Shown: piece by piece, positions 50,756 to 62,638 of the stretch
Layout: each line of letters starts with the position of its first letter
Position numbering within the stretch: the stretch's first letter is position 1
Origin: Drosophila pseudoobscura
Lineage: Eukaryota > Arthropoda > Insecta > Diptera > Drosophilidae
Direction: 5' to 3'
Assembly: GCF_009870125.1 (NCBI RefSeq)
Contig: NC_046680.1
Location: forward strand, 11,470,001 to 11,534,000
DNA length: 64,000 nucleotides
Program-made: the position numbers and the translations under genes
The notes under the pieces: model-generated
The model's input: the letters and a program-made list of their open reading frames with translations, nothing else
The model's database searches: none
Told to the model about the DNA's origin: nothing

Positions 50756-51790
50756 ATGAAGTCAATTGGCTGATTGGATGAGATCCCTTAATTTACGCTT
50801 GCTCCCACGATGAACGCAGAACCAATTTCTTAACATTAATATTCAGTGGACACGTTGATTCCAATTTTTTATGTTTCTTTACCGTTATATCTAGTGTTTA
50901 CCTTGTTTATTGATACATATGTTTAGTCTTTTATAAAACTTCAAATCAGCGTAAGCCCAGCAATTGAAATTGATAATATTACTAATAAATATGTATATTT
51001 TTAAAAGAAAACTGAATTTACATTGCATACCTCAATCTGGGGGATTCCTGAAACTGATGATGATTAAAGGTGAAAACGAAGAAACTGTGAAACGAAATCA
51101 AATTCAAATCGTACTAATATCTGATTTCTCTTAGATTATTTATATTTGGGCAAATCCGCGGGGCGCGAACGTACGCTTTTTATATACAACAAGATAGGTA
51201 ATTTTCACCAAATTTTTTTCGATTCGATAGAATTTTGTAAGCATTATGTTTAGTACAAGAGATGGGGTGCATCAATGTTGGGTTAATCTAGTAAAACGTA
51301 AAATAAATTATCTCTATTGGTGTTTTTAAATTTAATTAAGTACTGGTCGCGAACGTACGATTTTTCCATGTGATTGTTTTACTACATTACCTCACACTCT
51401 CCCGAAACAACTTAAACACAAAGCACAAAAACAGGAAATTCTCTATCCCGGTTCCGGTACCTGTATTCCGGACCAGGCTATGAATAAAACCCTATTCGAG
51501 TGGACCGCTTTTACACATACGCCACACACTATGACTTCTTTACCTTAATCCACGCTTTCTTATTTTCTTCACTTCTATTCATCCCTTCGCAACATCACTA
51601 ATAAGTCTATCTTTTTCTATTATATTCCTTATATCCCCAGTAACGTATCCCTGCTCCGCCTATATCATGCTACACTTTGAAACCGCCATAGAATTCCGAT
51701 AGATGGCGCTTCGCCCTCAGAACTGGACTATCTGGAAACTGGAAACTATCGCTACCACCACCAGTTTCTGCTCTCTTCATTTTGTATTGT
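50756..51790. other. RagC-D 3' flank
   Basis: Holds the RagC-D polyadenylation signal (50984-50989). Two copies of CGCGAACGTACG, about 175 bp apart (near 51174 and 51348), each lie before a T-rich tract. A pyrimidine-rich stretch spans 51380-51650. No gene is recognised. Confidence 0.4.
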
Positions 51791-52318
51791 TTCAAGTCTA
51801 TTAAACCTTGTTTTACAATACAATAAAATAAAAAGGAGTACTTAAGAGTAGTTAATCTTGTAGAAAATTTATTCATCAATGGCATCAAATTATGTAGGCA
51901 GAGCTGAGACTCTTATTTAGCAATAGAAAATAAATTATCCACTTACGTTTTATTTGTTTGACCTTTTCAATCTTGAAGGAAATTGATGTATAAATCGGAT
52001 AAAATTATGTGTTCAGGTATGGAAGTCCTAGCCAGCTAGTGATATTAAATCGAATATCAAAATCAAGGATTTCCGATCATGGATATAAAACGATTAACCT
52101 ATTGTCGGCCAGTGGGTATTAAAATACTATCCACGGAAATTATGGCTTGTATGTTTTGTATGTAAAGAGGAATTAAAGGAATTATTATCAATATTATTTC
52201 CGCAGCATAGCTGAAGTTGTTATCCTGTTTAAATAAAGGGAGTTTAAGTTTGTTTCTTCATCGGTATATTTACGGTATATTCTTAAAAATGAGACAGTAT
52301 ATTTCGGTATACTTCTTC
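51790..52318 (-). mobile_element. Inverted dispersed repeat copies upstream of Glo1
   Basis: Contains CTTGTAGAAAATTTATTCATCAAT, AAATCGGATAAAATTATGTG, AAAACGATTAACCTATTG, TGTTTAAATAAAGGGAGTTT and ends in TTTCGGTATA. The edge is about 70 bp before the Glo1 ATG. Confidence 0.7.
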
Positions 52319-52340
52319 GGCGGAAGCCTTGTGCAAAAAG
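52319..52340 (+). repeat. 22 bp duplicate of Glo1 exon 1 beside the repeat edge
   Basis: Identical over 22 bp to 52423-52444 inside Glo1 coding exon 1 (the AEALCKK codons). The upstream copy abuts the end of the dispersed repeat. Confidence 0.85.
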
Positions 52341-52390
52341 ATAAAAATTTTTGTTGTCAACAGGTGCGATTTTAATTGAAAAACTACGAA

Positions 52391-53230
52391 ATGGGTGATG
52401 TCACAGGCATAAGCAATGCCGAGGCGGAAGCCTTGTGCAAAAAGCCGGATAAGGCAACAGAGGTAAACCAAGACATTGCAGAAAAAGGCCGATCGAGTGA
52501 AATCCATTAACATGCGTCATTGCGATATTCTATATAGGAATTCCTGTTCCAACAAACCATGTATCGCATTAAGGACCCCCGGAAGTCGCTTCCCTTCTAT
52601 ACGGGCGTCCTAGGCATGACATTGCTGGCGAAATTGGACTTCCCCGAGTCCATGTTTTCTTTGTATTTCATGGGGTAGGTTAAGTGGAAATACGTCTGGC
52701 AGACCAGACGTCACTCGCTTATCTAAGTGTCTAGCTCCCCTATCGGACATCTACAATGACAATTACTTTTCATATTACTCAACTGCAGCTATGAGAGTGC
52801 CGACGACATACCCAAGGATCCCAAGGAGCGCAGGAGCTGGGCGTTGAGCCGCAAGGCAACCATTGAGTTGACCCAGTAAGTGTTCCGTATGTGCTGTAGA
52901 TGAGGGAGTGTACATGTCTTTCTATAATTATAGCAACTGGGGCACTGAAAATGACTTGAAGCAGATCTATCACAACGGCAACAGCGAACCCCGTGGCTTT
53001 GGACACATTGGACTGATGGTTCCTGATGTCTATGCTGCCTGCAAGCGGTAAACAATCATTTCATTAGATTTCAAAACTTTGTCTAACCATGCAAGCCCTA
53101 CAGATTCGAGGAACAGGGAGTAGAGTTCGTGAAGAAACCAGACGATGGCCGCATGAAGGGATTGGCCTTCATCAAGGATCCCGACGGCTACTGGATTGAG
53201 ATTTTCAATGCCTACACCGTTCGGAAATAG
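52391..53230 (+). CDS. Glo1: Glyoxalase 1 (lactoylglutathione lyase)
   Basis: Five exons: 52391-52462, 52538-52674, 52789-52875, 52934-53047 and 53104-53230, giving 178 residues, close to the usual length. The enzyme turns the hemithioacetal of methylglyoxal and glutathione into S-lactoylglutathione. All four metal ligands of the eukaryotic enzyme are in place: Gln in [13 protein letters not shown], Glu in ATIELTHNWG, His in [12 protein letters not shown] and Glu in [10 protein letters not shown]. The start codon follows a short 5' UTR that includes a duplicated 22 bp piece of its own exon 1 and, just before it, repeat DNA. AATAAA is at 53311. Confidence 0.95.
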
Positions 53231-53690
53231 AATGGAAACGAAACTTTACTTTTATTAAATGTACATGTGCTACCGTTCCTTACCCAACCTTTTAAAAGGA
53301 GAATTGTTACAATAAATTAGGGAATGTCCACTGTCGCACTATTGTATTTCATTCTGCACTGATCTGCGTGTGCGTCTCACCTGTGTGTAACTCTTGCTTT
53401 ACTTCACTTCATCTTTCTCTATATAATCTTTGGCCACTTCGCTTCGATTTCCACCTGATCTTGACTAATTAATACTCTAACCAACTACACCTGAAACCGA
53501 AACCCACAAAACAACATGAGACCTCGAACTAAATTCTCGTTGTATAGGGTATATCGAGAGATCCCCTTTTCTTTAGACACGACTTTTTAAATGCTTGAAA
53601 CTATTCCAAAAAGGACTTATGGCGGGCACTGGGAATTGCCAGTGTTTCTCTGAGGACTATGTTTGGATGTGGGCACATGGAGCGCAATCT
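53231..53690. other. Glo1 3' flank
   Basis: Contains the Glo1 polyadenylation signal at 53311-53316, then AT-rich unique-looking DNA leading into the next repeat copies. Confidence 0.4.
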
Positions 53691-53893
53691 TTGACGGAGA
53701 AATTTTAATCCATTGTAGTCATGGAATAATTTTAGCGAAGTCTTTTTAAGATCAGAGGAAAGAAACATTTACAATATTTTCCCCCATTTACCACAAATCG
53801 TTGAACTGTTTAAATAGGGGGGGGTTTAAGTGGGCTAAGTTCGTTTGTGTCAGCGGTATATATTTTGGTATATTTCTGAGAGTCGTCACACTG
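53690..53893 (-). mobile_element. Inverted dispersed repeat terminal part with M1BP-like edge
   Basis: Carries ACTGTTTAAATAGGGGGG, AGTGGGCTAAG and GGTATATTTCTGAGAG, and ends in CGTCACACTG (53884-53893). That end is one mismatch from motif 1 and points right, toward kermit. Confidence 0.65.
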
Positions 53894-54289
53894 ATTTTCT
53901 TACCACCACGTCTAGCTCACACAACTTGCAAATTTCATACTTTTAATAGTATTTTCCAGCACATTTTAAGACGCTTTATGGATTCACCCTCTTGCCCAAT
54001 GCACCAATGTAGAAACCGTGTAGAAATGCCATTTAGAGCCATGTCCCACTCCAAATCGAATACTAATTCGCGATCAGCATCGAATTCCTGATCGTTTGCC
54101 ATCAAAATATTAATTTATTCAAAAATTTCGGAAAAAGGCATGTCAAAACGTGGATAACGGAAATTTTTTTCACTTGCTCTTATTTGAAAAAACATTGTTA
54201 ATTACATTAAAATGTAGTTCATTTGCAGAGATTGTGTAGCTAACGTGTAGTTACCATGTAAGAAAATGAATTTTGTGGAAATCGTTGTG

Positions 54290-54545
54290 CACCGATTTTG
54301 TTTAAACCCTATTTTATCAGCAATGCAACAAAGATGAAAACTTAAACTTAACCAGTCTTGTAGGAAATTGATTTATAAATCGAATCAAATTATGAGTTCT
54401 GAACTGCGGGTCTTGGCTAGCTAGTATTATTCAACCGAACATCAAAAACTAGGAATATGATGGACTTGGACAAATAATTCGTCAGTATATTTACGGTATA
54501 TTTTGAAATTTGTGACGTAGCTCGGTATATTTCTGAGGGACCTGC
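54290..54545 (-). mobile_element. Inverted dispersed repeat copy upstream of kermit
   Basis: Family blocks AACCAGTCTTGTAGGAAATTG, AAATCGAATCAAATTATG, CTAGTATTATTCAACCG and GGTATATTTCTGAGGGA. Immediately after the edge a 17 bp direct repeat begins (54545-54561 and 54600-54616). Confidence 0.7.
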
Positions 54546-54616
54546 ACCGCGCTCAAATTTCTCTAATACGCAAGCTTGTTGTCATCGCAAATCAGCTGAC
54601 ACCGCGCTCAAATTTC
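54545..54616 (+). repeat. 17 bp direct repeat beside the repeat edge
   Basis: CACCGCGCTCAAATTTC occurs at 54545-54561 and again at 54600-54616, with the first copy abutting the end of the dispersed repeat. This is the same layout as the Glo1 duplication. Confidence 0.8.
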
Positions 54617-57600
54617 CGCCTAAGCCGCTCTGTCATTTAAAACGCCTGGAAGTTTTAAATAAATAACGCGTGATTAGCAACATTGTGTAGTGGAAAATCA
54701 CAAAAATCTGGAGTGTTTTGGTAGAGCGGAAATAGTCGTTTGACTTGCGAAATAAAAGAGAAGAACCCTGGAAAGTGGTTGGTAATGTGTATGTATTTAG
54801 CGAGCACTAAAAACCAGTTGGTTCGGTGAAAGAGATTCAATAACGTGTTAAAAAAAGAACAAATTGTTTTGTGTGTGTGTGTGTGTGTGCGAGCAGCAGC
54901 AGCAGCAGCAACAACAACCTGGTCTGGGCTCTGAGTGTCTGATACGGGTACGTCCGCTTTCCTCGCTCATTAGCGGTGCTTTCTCGCGCGCCCAGGAGAG
55001 TCAAAGTCAAGTGGAATTCGGAAAACCTACAACTACGGCACCAGGCACCAGCCAAAACGATTATTGGCGAATTGATATACGCAGTAAAGTGCAGCCTGAG
55101 AGGAGGAGCATCAGCATCAGTAGCGGCAGCAGGTGCGTATTGCAACCAACTTTCGATATTGACGTCTGATCTGGTCTGGGCTGTCTCTTGTCTCCATCTC
55201 TGCTTGGTGGTGGTGCGTGGTGGCTTATACATACAAATTGGTTTCGTTTCTTTACTATTTTCCATTGTGGCAACAGCAGCATCAGCATCTTTGGCATTCA
55301 TTCATTTGCCTAACATATTTTTTAGCAGTAAACAAATAAAGTGAAAGGTGCTTGGTGTCTGGGCTTATATTTTCCCATCTTTTGTGTAAGAAGTAGTCAT
55401 GTGATTTCCCCCTCTCCCCCACACACACACAGCTCATTTAACATGTAATTAGGTTCTGCAATTTCCTTTTATTTATAAACCTCTGGGAAAGGGCAGTCCA
55501 GAAATCGTTGCAGTTTCGGTAGCTTATCGATTTTTAGCAGCTGCTGTACAACAGCTCTCCCCCCGTCAGGGCGTGTCACGTTTGGCAGTTAATTATTAAC
55601 TTTAGTCGTTGACGGACAAGTGTTTTCCACAGCCTATGGGCACCACAACCACACCCCACTTATGTCATGTCATGCTCTACATTAGGAGAACCTCATGGAA
55701 AGCGGAAATGATTTCATACATCAGACCAACCCGAAAATATACCATATACACACATAATTTATTCCTATGTAACAGACATGCTCCCAAAACAATGTTTTGG
55801 CCATTCCCTGCCTCAAGTTCATTCAGATTCTTGTTTATGCTGGGCAACATACATATGTATGTTTGTACGAGTACCTACTGCAGATTGAGGTTGGGTCTTG
55901 GTCCTTTCAGGGTGCCGGCTGTCTTCAACAACTGCGTCGCCGCAAAAAAAAATTCCCTTTTGTTGGGGTGCAAAAAGCACGTTTTGGTGCCTTCCCAATT
56001 TCACGGCCAAATTGATTTTCCAACATCGAAATGAAGGAAAGGTAAAATTACAAAATACTGCTTGCGCAGCGAGACCGTGATGGGATGCCATAAAATAATA
56101 ACGATTATAAAGAGAAAAATTTCACACAGTTGCTGGGCATTTCATTTTCGCAGCCAACACGCAAAGCAAAGTAGTATTTATTACAACTTTTGATTGTTTG
56201 CTATGCTGCTCAACTCCTAGCGAACGCTGGCCAAGAGCACGGAGCACGTGCCTCTACGCATTGAGTTTTCCTCCCAGACAAATTCTCAGGTTCTTTGGCA
56301 GTGGGGGCGACGAAAGAGCCAAGCATGACCAAAGAAACTCAAGACTTGGGCAATTTGTAGGCACATTAAATTGTTAACAAACCGTGAAGTTGGTCAGTGG
56401 GCTCCGAACGAAAAGAAATGCAAATGCAAAGCAAGGTTTTGTGGCTTAACAGTTTTGGCAGAAGAAGATTTTGGAGTCGTTAAGTTCGTGAGAGCAGCTC
56501 GGAAATTGTTTGGATCTAGCGAAGTCCTCTCCTTCTAGTTCCATCTGTACCTCTCCCCCCTCTCTCTCTCTCTCTCTTTTCCATTGCCGTCCATTGGCCC
56601 ATTGCTGGGTTACCTTTTGCCGTTCCATTCCTCGCCTCGTAACAGTTGTTTTCGTACGTGCAAATCGCATAGGCTCTCTCCTACTATTCTCCCCTGATGC
56701 ATCGGTGTCTCATTGTTGTTGCTGCTTCTCTCCGCTCTTCAAGCGGAAGCTACTCCATTTATGTAAATTGCTTGCGTGACATTTCAATACGCCGGGTATT
56801 TTATGAAAAGCGGCAGCACAACGCCAAGAATCGGCTTCATTGTTGCAGTCAGAGCCAGAGCGGAGCCAGCCAGGGGTTGCCATGCCGACTGCCGACTGCC
56901 GACTGCCATTGTCGTGTCATGTTCGTAATCAGTTTAACTGTGCTTTTTATGGCCCGCTCTTTACGTTTCTTATGCGCAATCATATGTGCAATATCACTGC
57001 AATTACGCTTTTCCTATAAGTAGGGGATCATACATATGTACTACTCGTACTTGGAAAAAATCTCCGTTGAATTCAATTATTAAATATATTAATCTGCTCA
57101 TTTCATCTCATATCTTTTAAAGGAATTTTGCCAAGAGATTAAGTTGAAAGGTGCTGCCGTGTTTGGTAATTTTAGCCCAAAACAGACTTGGCTACGGATC
57201 TTTTTTTTTCTCTTTTTTTGGAGTGGCTATAATTCGTTTGCTTAATTTGCTCATTCGTGCCCGGGGTTCAGCGAGGTGAAACGGTTAAATGTTTTCAAAA
57301 CTTCTCCAGTATTTTGAGTGTATGTGTGTCTTGTGTGGTCTCTGCATGTGTCCATTGTTATTTCGGTGTGCTGCCCGTGTCCCCCCCCACTGGCGTTTTG
57401 ATATGCTCTCTAGGCGCTAGCGCTGGTGCTCCACATAAAGGGTGATTCGATACGACCGCGCAGGCACAGTGCTATAGGGCTGCAATGCAAATGAACCTGA
57501 GCCGAGTTCAGTGCACTGGATCACGAGCAACACCACCATCGACCGAATGATTCGACATTGGGTTTGCTTTTTTTTCGGTACAGAAAAACCTTACAAATAT

Positions 57601-60600
57601 CAGAAAAGTATGAATAATGCAGTGGAGTTTACGAGTACCTAAAAACTAAAACTACAAACTACAAAAAATCGTGTAAATCGTGTCTGTTAATGATAAACTA
57701 AAAAACGATGCATAAATTATAGTTTTCGGTGCACATATTTATATATTGTACAGTAGCACTAATACGGTCTTTTGACCGTATTTACTTGTACTATTATCAG
57801 TGTCGTATAATCTGGGTCATCAGTGGATATTGTGATTTTTGTACACGAGTACAATAAAGGCTATCTTACTTATGTAAGTGATCTGCCAATGAGTGTCCAC
57901 CCAAGAGAACTTTCACTTTACATATGTACATACATATATCTTCCACGAAAACTAGCACTCATATACATACAGATGGATAGGTATGTATGTATGTATCTCC
58001 AACATTTGCTTTGTCTCCCCCCAATATTCCCCCTCATTTTGCATCAGCTCAATTTTCTGCTTTGCCCACAAAATGTTGACTTTTGGAATTAAATTTCACC
58101 GTTTCCAAAGATCATAAGTCCGCTGGATCTCTCCCTCCCTCTTCCCCTCCCCCACCCCTTCAGCAGCGTTGCCGGCGAATTTTGTGGAGCCGCAAAAATT
58201 GACCTAGTCAACGAAATGCGCGATCCCCAGTGACACATTCCCTCTCCCCCTCTCCTAAGCTTTTGGGAGCTTTAAATAGAGCTTTTATAAACTCTGCTCT
58301 TTGTGAAGAGAGGCTCTCTTAAACTGTAAAGCTCGTTTCTCTTTAGTTTGTGCTCTCTTGATGGGTTCATGGACTTATGTTTTGGGTTTGAAATCTCAAA
58401 GTTTGTTGATTCCATAAACATTGGAAAAGAAGTGCCCAACCTTTGTGTTTCCAAGGTTCCCCAAATATCGACATCACATCTTTTGGGAATGAATATAATA
58501 GATTGTAGGTACATTTCAATGTTCTAATTTTAGAAGGTACAGCCGTAAATACCATAGCAAAATGCATTTAGCCACGGAATGAAATTAATAAATAAATATG
58601 TTGGTAGTCAAATTTCAGTTTAAATGAAATTTGAAATCTGTCAATATGGAATATTATTATTTCCAGCACACACCAGTCTCCCCTTATATTTCCAGAGGTG
58701 CAGGATAGACCATTCCTTGTTGTTTTCGACACCACCAAGATTAGATAACTAGGCATTCCTTCATTTATTTTTCAAGATATCCCAACCAAAGCTTACCTTA
58801 CCCGTTTTACCCAAATATCTTTAGAGTAGGTGCTATAAAGCGACTTAAAGTTGTTTATTTCCATAACTAATTAGCCAGTTGACAAAGTTGCATTATATTG
58901 ATTGCTGGCTCTGGATTTCCGCTGATATCAGAGCATCCCCCCCTCCATACGACAGCAGTAGAATATAATAAAAACACAATAACAACCCTCTATCGCTATC
59001 CAATTCCACCACACTCGTCGCCTACTCGATTGTGTAAATGTTTTAATGGCTTTGTTTTCGTAAAAGTTCATTAAGAAAGAAAAAACTAAAAATTACTTAA
59101 GCCTTGGAAGAAAAATACAAAACAGAATCGAAATTATCGTTGGCTGTTGTTATTTTGAAGCGCACGTTCTTCTGTAGCCTGAAAAAAATGCATTTATTCT
59201 TTGTTTACTGCAAATTACAGATCTTCTATGTATAGCATGTACATACATATATGAATATGCTACCACAACACTCGGGGCGGGGGAGCAGCGTCGAGCCCCA
59301 CGCCGGCCACCAATCAGAGGCGGGTAAACAAGTTGGAATAGAACAACAGCTACTGTTACTCGGTGGGGAGGGGGGGGCACAAACAGCCGGCGACGCGGAA
59401 GCGTATTTAGTTGTTTACGCTTTATTCAAAGCAAAACAATTAACCCACAATTATGAAATCGCCAGAGAGAAAACTATCCAACGGGCGGATTGGGCGGTCC
59501 AACAGCTTATGAGGAGAGATCGATACCCTTAATGTGGAATTTCCCTTCCGACTAATGGCCCTGGTCGCTTAATTTATGATACCTCTGGCCATATAAATAT
59601 TTTTTGTAGCTCGTTATCGATGCGTTGGCTTTTTGTTAAACAATTTGTTGAATTTCGCATAAACTTTTTTCCGCTAATCGCAACTTGAGAGAAGAGAGCA
59701 TTGATCGCACAGCTCCGCACCGGTTTTTGCTCATCGAAGGGGGCCTGCCTGCCTGCCTGCCGGCCCTCCCCTGGTCACTTCCGCACAAGTTTATATGCTG
59801 AATGGCTTTATGCGAGGGTACTGCGTAAATCGTTTCACCGGTATACGGTATACATCAATATGTATCTGAAACTATGAGTATTTCTATTTATTCTTGCTCC
59901 GAACCATTCAGAATCAGATCGGATTGGCTAAGGCGCGAGCGACTCACGCGCTCTCAACTATTTCGACCTTGGTGCCGGCGGTGGGTTATCTTTCTATCTA
60001 TCCACTCGGCTCGCAGCTAGAAATAGTTGTTTTGCTCATGAATAACATACATATATTACAGAATGATCACCGCTCTCGTCTCCGAGTATACATTTGTATG
60101 TGTGCGCTTATATGTATGTATGTGGCAATGGAGATACATATCAATTAAGGGGCTCGTCTCAAGTTGTTTTTCCTTAGATTGGACAGATGTGCTCTGTTGG
60201 GTTCATAAACCATACACTACAGCAAGCAATCTCCCTGTACAAAAAGCAAATCAAAGAATGCCTTTCACTATCATTTAGATTAACCTGAGCCTATATATTT
60301 TTGGGATTTTTCATTGGTTTATCAAAATTATCAGTGTATCTGTATATATCCTGGAGCTGGAGCTGCATCTGGATTTGGATTTGGACGCGACAGAAGCGTG
60401 TACGTACGTACAAGTGGGGCACACCATACGCACTGGAGTCCAGAGGCATCCAGAGGGCGGAAGGTTCATGAACTCCACTCCTCATCTTCATGAGGGCGAC
60501 AGACAGACATTGCGCCTATTGAGCGGAAGTGGTAAGGGGGATAGACAGAGAGAGAGAGAGAGAGAGTGAGAGAGTGGAGTGTGCTGCAGGCCAACGATTG

Positions 60601-61606
60601 GCGTGAGTGATGATGGTCGCTTCCAGCTGATGGCATGGCATTTCACTGCAGGTTCAGTACACTTTGACGGACTACTACGGGCGGACGTTTTGCAGACCGA
60701 TAAAGAGTCGTCACAAACATACAATATATCCCTTATCTTTGCCGTTGTCTTATCAGGCATTTGTCAATCTTATCGCTGGAAAGAACCAAACAAAAAATAC
60801 TCAAATACTGAAATAGTTTGTGTGATATAAATGTGTTCAATTCCAATGTGATTGTCCGCCGTTTCTGCTGCTGCTGCGTGTTACAGGCTGGGTAATATTC
60901 CAAATTTGACTCTTAATTCCAGTGATTAATTACCGTTGCCGTTTGTGCCTAATTTAATAGAGAGAGAGAGAGAGAAAGAGAGAGCAGCAGCAGCAGCTGT
61001 TAAGCTTTTTCGTTGCTTTGCCTCTCGTGCATAACATAACCTCAAAGTGTAATCACTTTTCGTGTGACTAATTTAATATTTTAAACGAGCGATAAGCTGT
61101 CTTCTAATGATTGCTAATAGATCAATCAGCGAAACAGTGCAGATGTTAACCCTTGTGGGACGACCTCTGATTCATCGCTCCAAGGCACGTTTCCTGTTTG
61201 AAATTTACGACTTTTGAGTACACCGATTAGATAAACACCTACAATGTACATACATAAATATATTTGGCTATGGTTATAGGTACTTTACTGTACAGTGTGC
61301 ACTTTGTATAAACGTCGCCCAATCACTTTGACTAACCACCTGTAAACAACCTGCAACAAAAACAACAACAACTACTACTACTACTCACATCAGAATATAG
61401 CATCAACTACATACTACAAACAAGCATTGAATCCTAATCCGCCTAATCCCAAGAGATTCCACACCTTTTTCTACGCACACAGATCCAAGAGCAAGGTAAC
61501 AGGATACAAGGATACAAGGACTCGATTCTGTACATGCCAGAGGATCATACAAAACAATAAAATCGCAGACATTTCGGAACAACCAGGACCGGGACCACCA
61601 CCAGTC
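54617..61606. other. Probable kermit 5' UTR exons, introns and regulatory DNA
   Basis: No separate coding gene is supported. The stretch at about 54650-55150 (A-rich start, GT microsatellite at 54871-54889, CAG/CAA run at 54895-54918) looks like a 5' UTR exon. Further microsatellites are CT at about 56556-56576 and GA at about 60547-60567 and 60959-60985. A hairpin of 9 bp with a TTTT loop lies at 57761-57782. Just before the start codon, the open frame from 61427 (MNPNPPNPKRF) could extend the protein by 60 residues but does not look conserved. Confidence 0.4.
57761..57782. other. Perfect 9 bp hairpin
   Basis: AATACGGTC and GACCGTATT are separated by TTTT. Imperfect pairing extends outward on both sides (GTACA-type flanks). 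No terminator role is expected in a fly; it is a structural curiosity. Confidence 0.5.
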
Positions 61607-62638
61607 ATGCCACTCTTCACGAGGAAAACCACCAAGCCGGGATCTGCCGCAGATAATGCCTCACAGAACAGCAACAACAGTGATGGGGGGAAGGGGCGTG
61701 CCTCTGGCGGACCCGCCACCATTCAGAACAACAATAACAACAACAACAATAACAGCAGTCCCGACTACTCGAAGCCCCCACTGGTGTTCCACTGCCAGCT
61801 GGCCCACGGCAGCCCCACGGGGCTCATCCACGACTTCTCGAGCGTGCGGGAGCTGTACCAGAAGATCGCCGAGTGTTTCGACATCTCGGAGAAGGACATT
61901 CTTTTCTGTACGCTCAACTCGCACAAGGTGGACATGGCCCGGCTGTTGGGGGGCCAGATAGGGCTGGATGATTTCATATTCGCCCACCGCAAGGGCCGGC
62001 CGAAGGAGATCGAGATTGTCAAGTCGCAGGAGGCCCTCGGGCTGACCATCACCGACAATGGGGCCGGCTACGCCTTCATCAAGCGCATCAAGGAGGACTC
62101 GATCATCGACCGCATCGAGCACATCTGTGTGGGCGATCACATCGAGAAGCTTGATGGCCAGAATATGGTGGGCAAGCGGCACTACGAGGTGGCTCGCATG
62201 CTCAAGGACATTCCCACGGGCGATACCTTCACGCTGCGGCTGGTGGAGCCCGTGCGGAGCGGTTTCCAGGGCATTGGGCCGCGCAGCCAGTCCCGGGCCA
62301 CGGGCAGCGCCGGCGGTGGACGAAACTACGGCAGTGGCAAGGAGACGCTCCGTTTCAAGGCCAACGGAAATGCACAGATCGAGCCAAAGTTCGACGAGGC
62401 CACGGTGGCCGGGATCGATGCCATCAATAATCTGCTCGAGTCCTTCATGGGCATCAACGACACGGAGCTGGCGTCGCAGATCTGGGATTTGGGCGACAAA
62501 AAGTCCAACTCAATGGACTTTGCCGAGTCCATTGACAACTCAGACCTCGAGTCCTTTGGCTTCACCGACGACTTCATCATCGAGCTCTGGGGTGCTATAA
62601 CGGATGCCCGCCGCAAGTCCACGACCAGCCCCAAGTAG
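61607..62638 (+). CDS. kermit: Kermit (GIPC homologue), PDZ trafficking adaptor
   Basis: An intact 343-residue frame beginning MPLFTRKTTKPG, close to the vertebrate GIPC length. I chose this Met over the one at 61427 because GIPC-family similarity begins about here and the extra 60 residues look like translated UTR. A Ser/Gly/Asn-rich N-terminus with a run of nine Asn (about 41-49) precedes the GH1 region (about 56-130, LVFHCQLAHGSPTG). The PDZ domain follows (about 134-216, carboxylate loop ALGLTI), then the GH2 region (about 260-335, DAINNLLESFMGINDTELA). GIPC binds receptor tails through PDZ and myosin VI through GH2; in flies Kermit works with myosin VI and in planar polarity. AATAAA is at 62718 and again at 63081. 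Confidence 0.95.
   Translation: MPLFTRKTTKPGSAADNASQNSNNSDGGKGRASGGPATIQNNNNNNNNNSSPDYSKPPLVFHCQLAHGSPTGLIHDFSSVRELYQKIAECFDISEKDILFCTLNSHKVDMARLLGGQIGLDDFIFAHRKGRPKEIEIVKSQEALGLTITDNGAGYAFIKRIKEDSIIDRIEHICVGDHIEKLDGQNMVGKRHYEVARMLKDIPTGDTFTLRLVEPVRSGFQGIGPRSQSRATGSAGGGRNYGSGKETLRFKANGNAQIEPKFDEATVAGIDAINNLLESFMGINDTELASQIWDLGDKKSNSMDFAESIDNSDLESFGFTDDFIIELWGAITDARRKSTTSPK

Noticed and set aside
61427-61606. 60-residue N-terminal extension of Kermit
   Set aside because: The sequence looks like translated UTR and lies outside GIPC-family similarity; it is possible only as a minor isoform.
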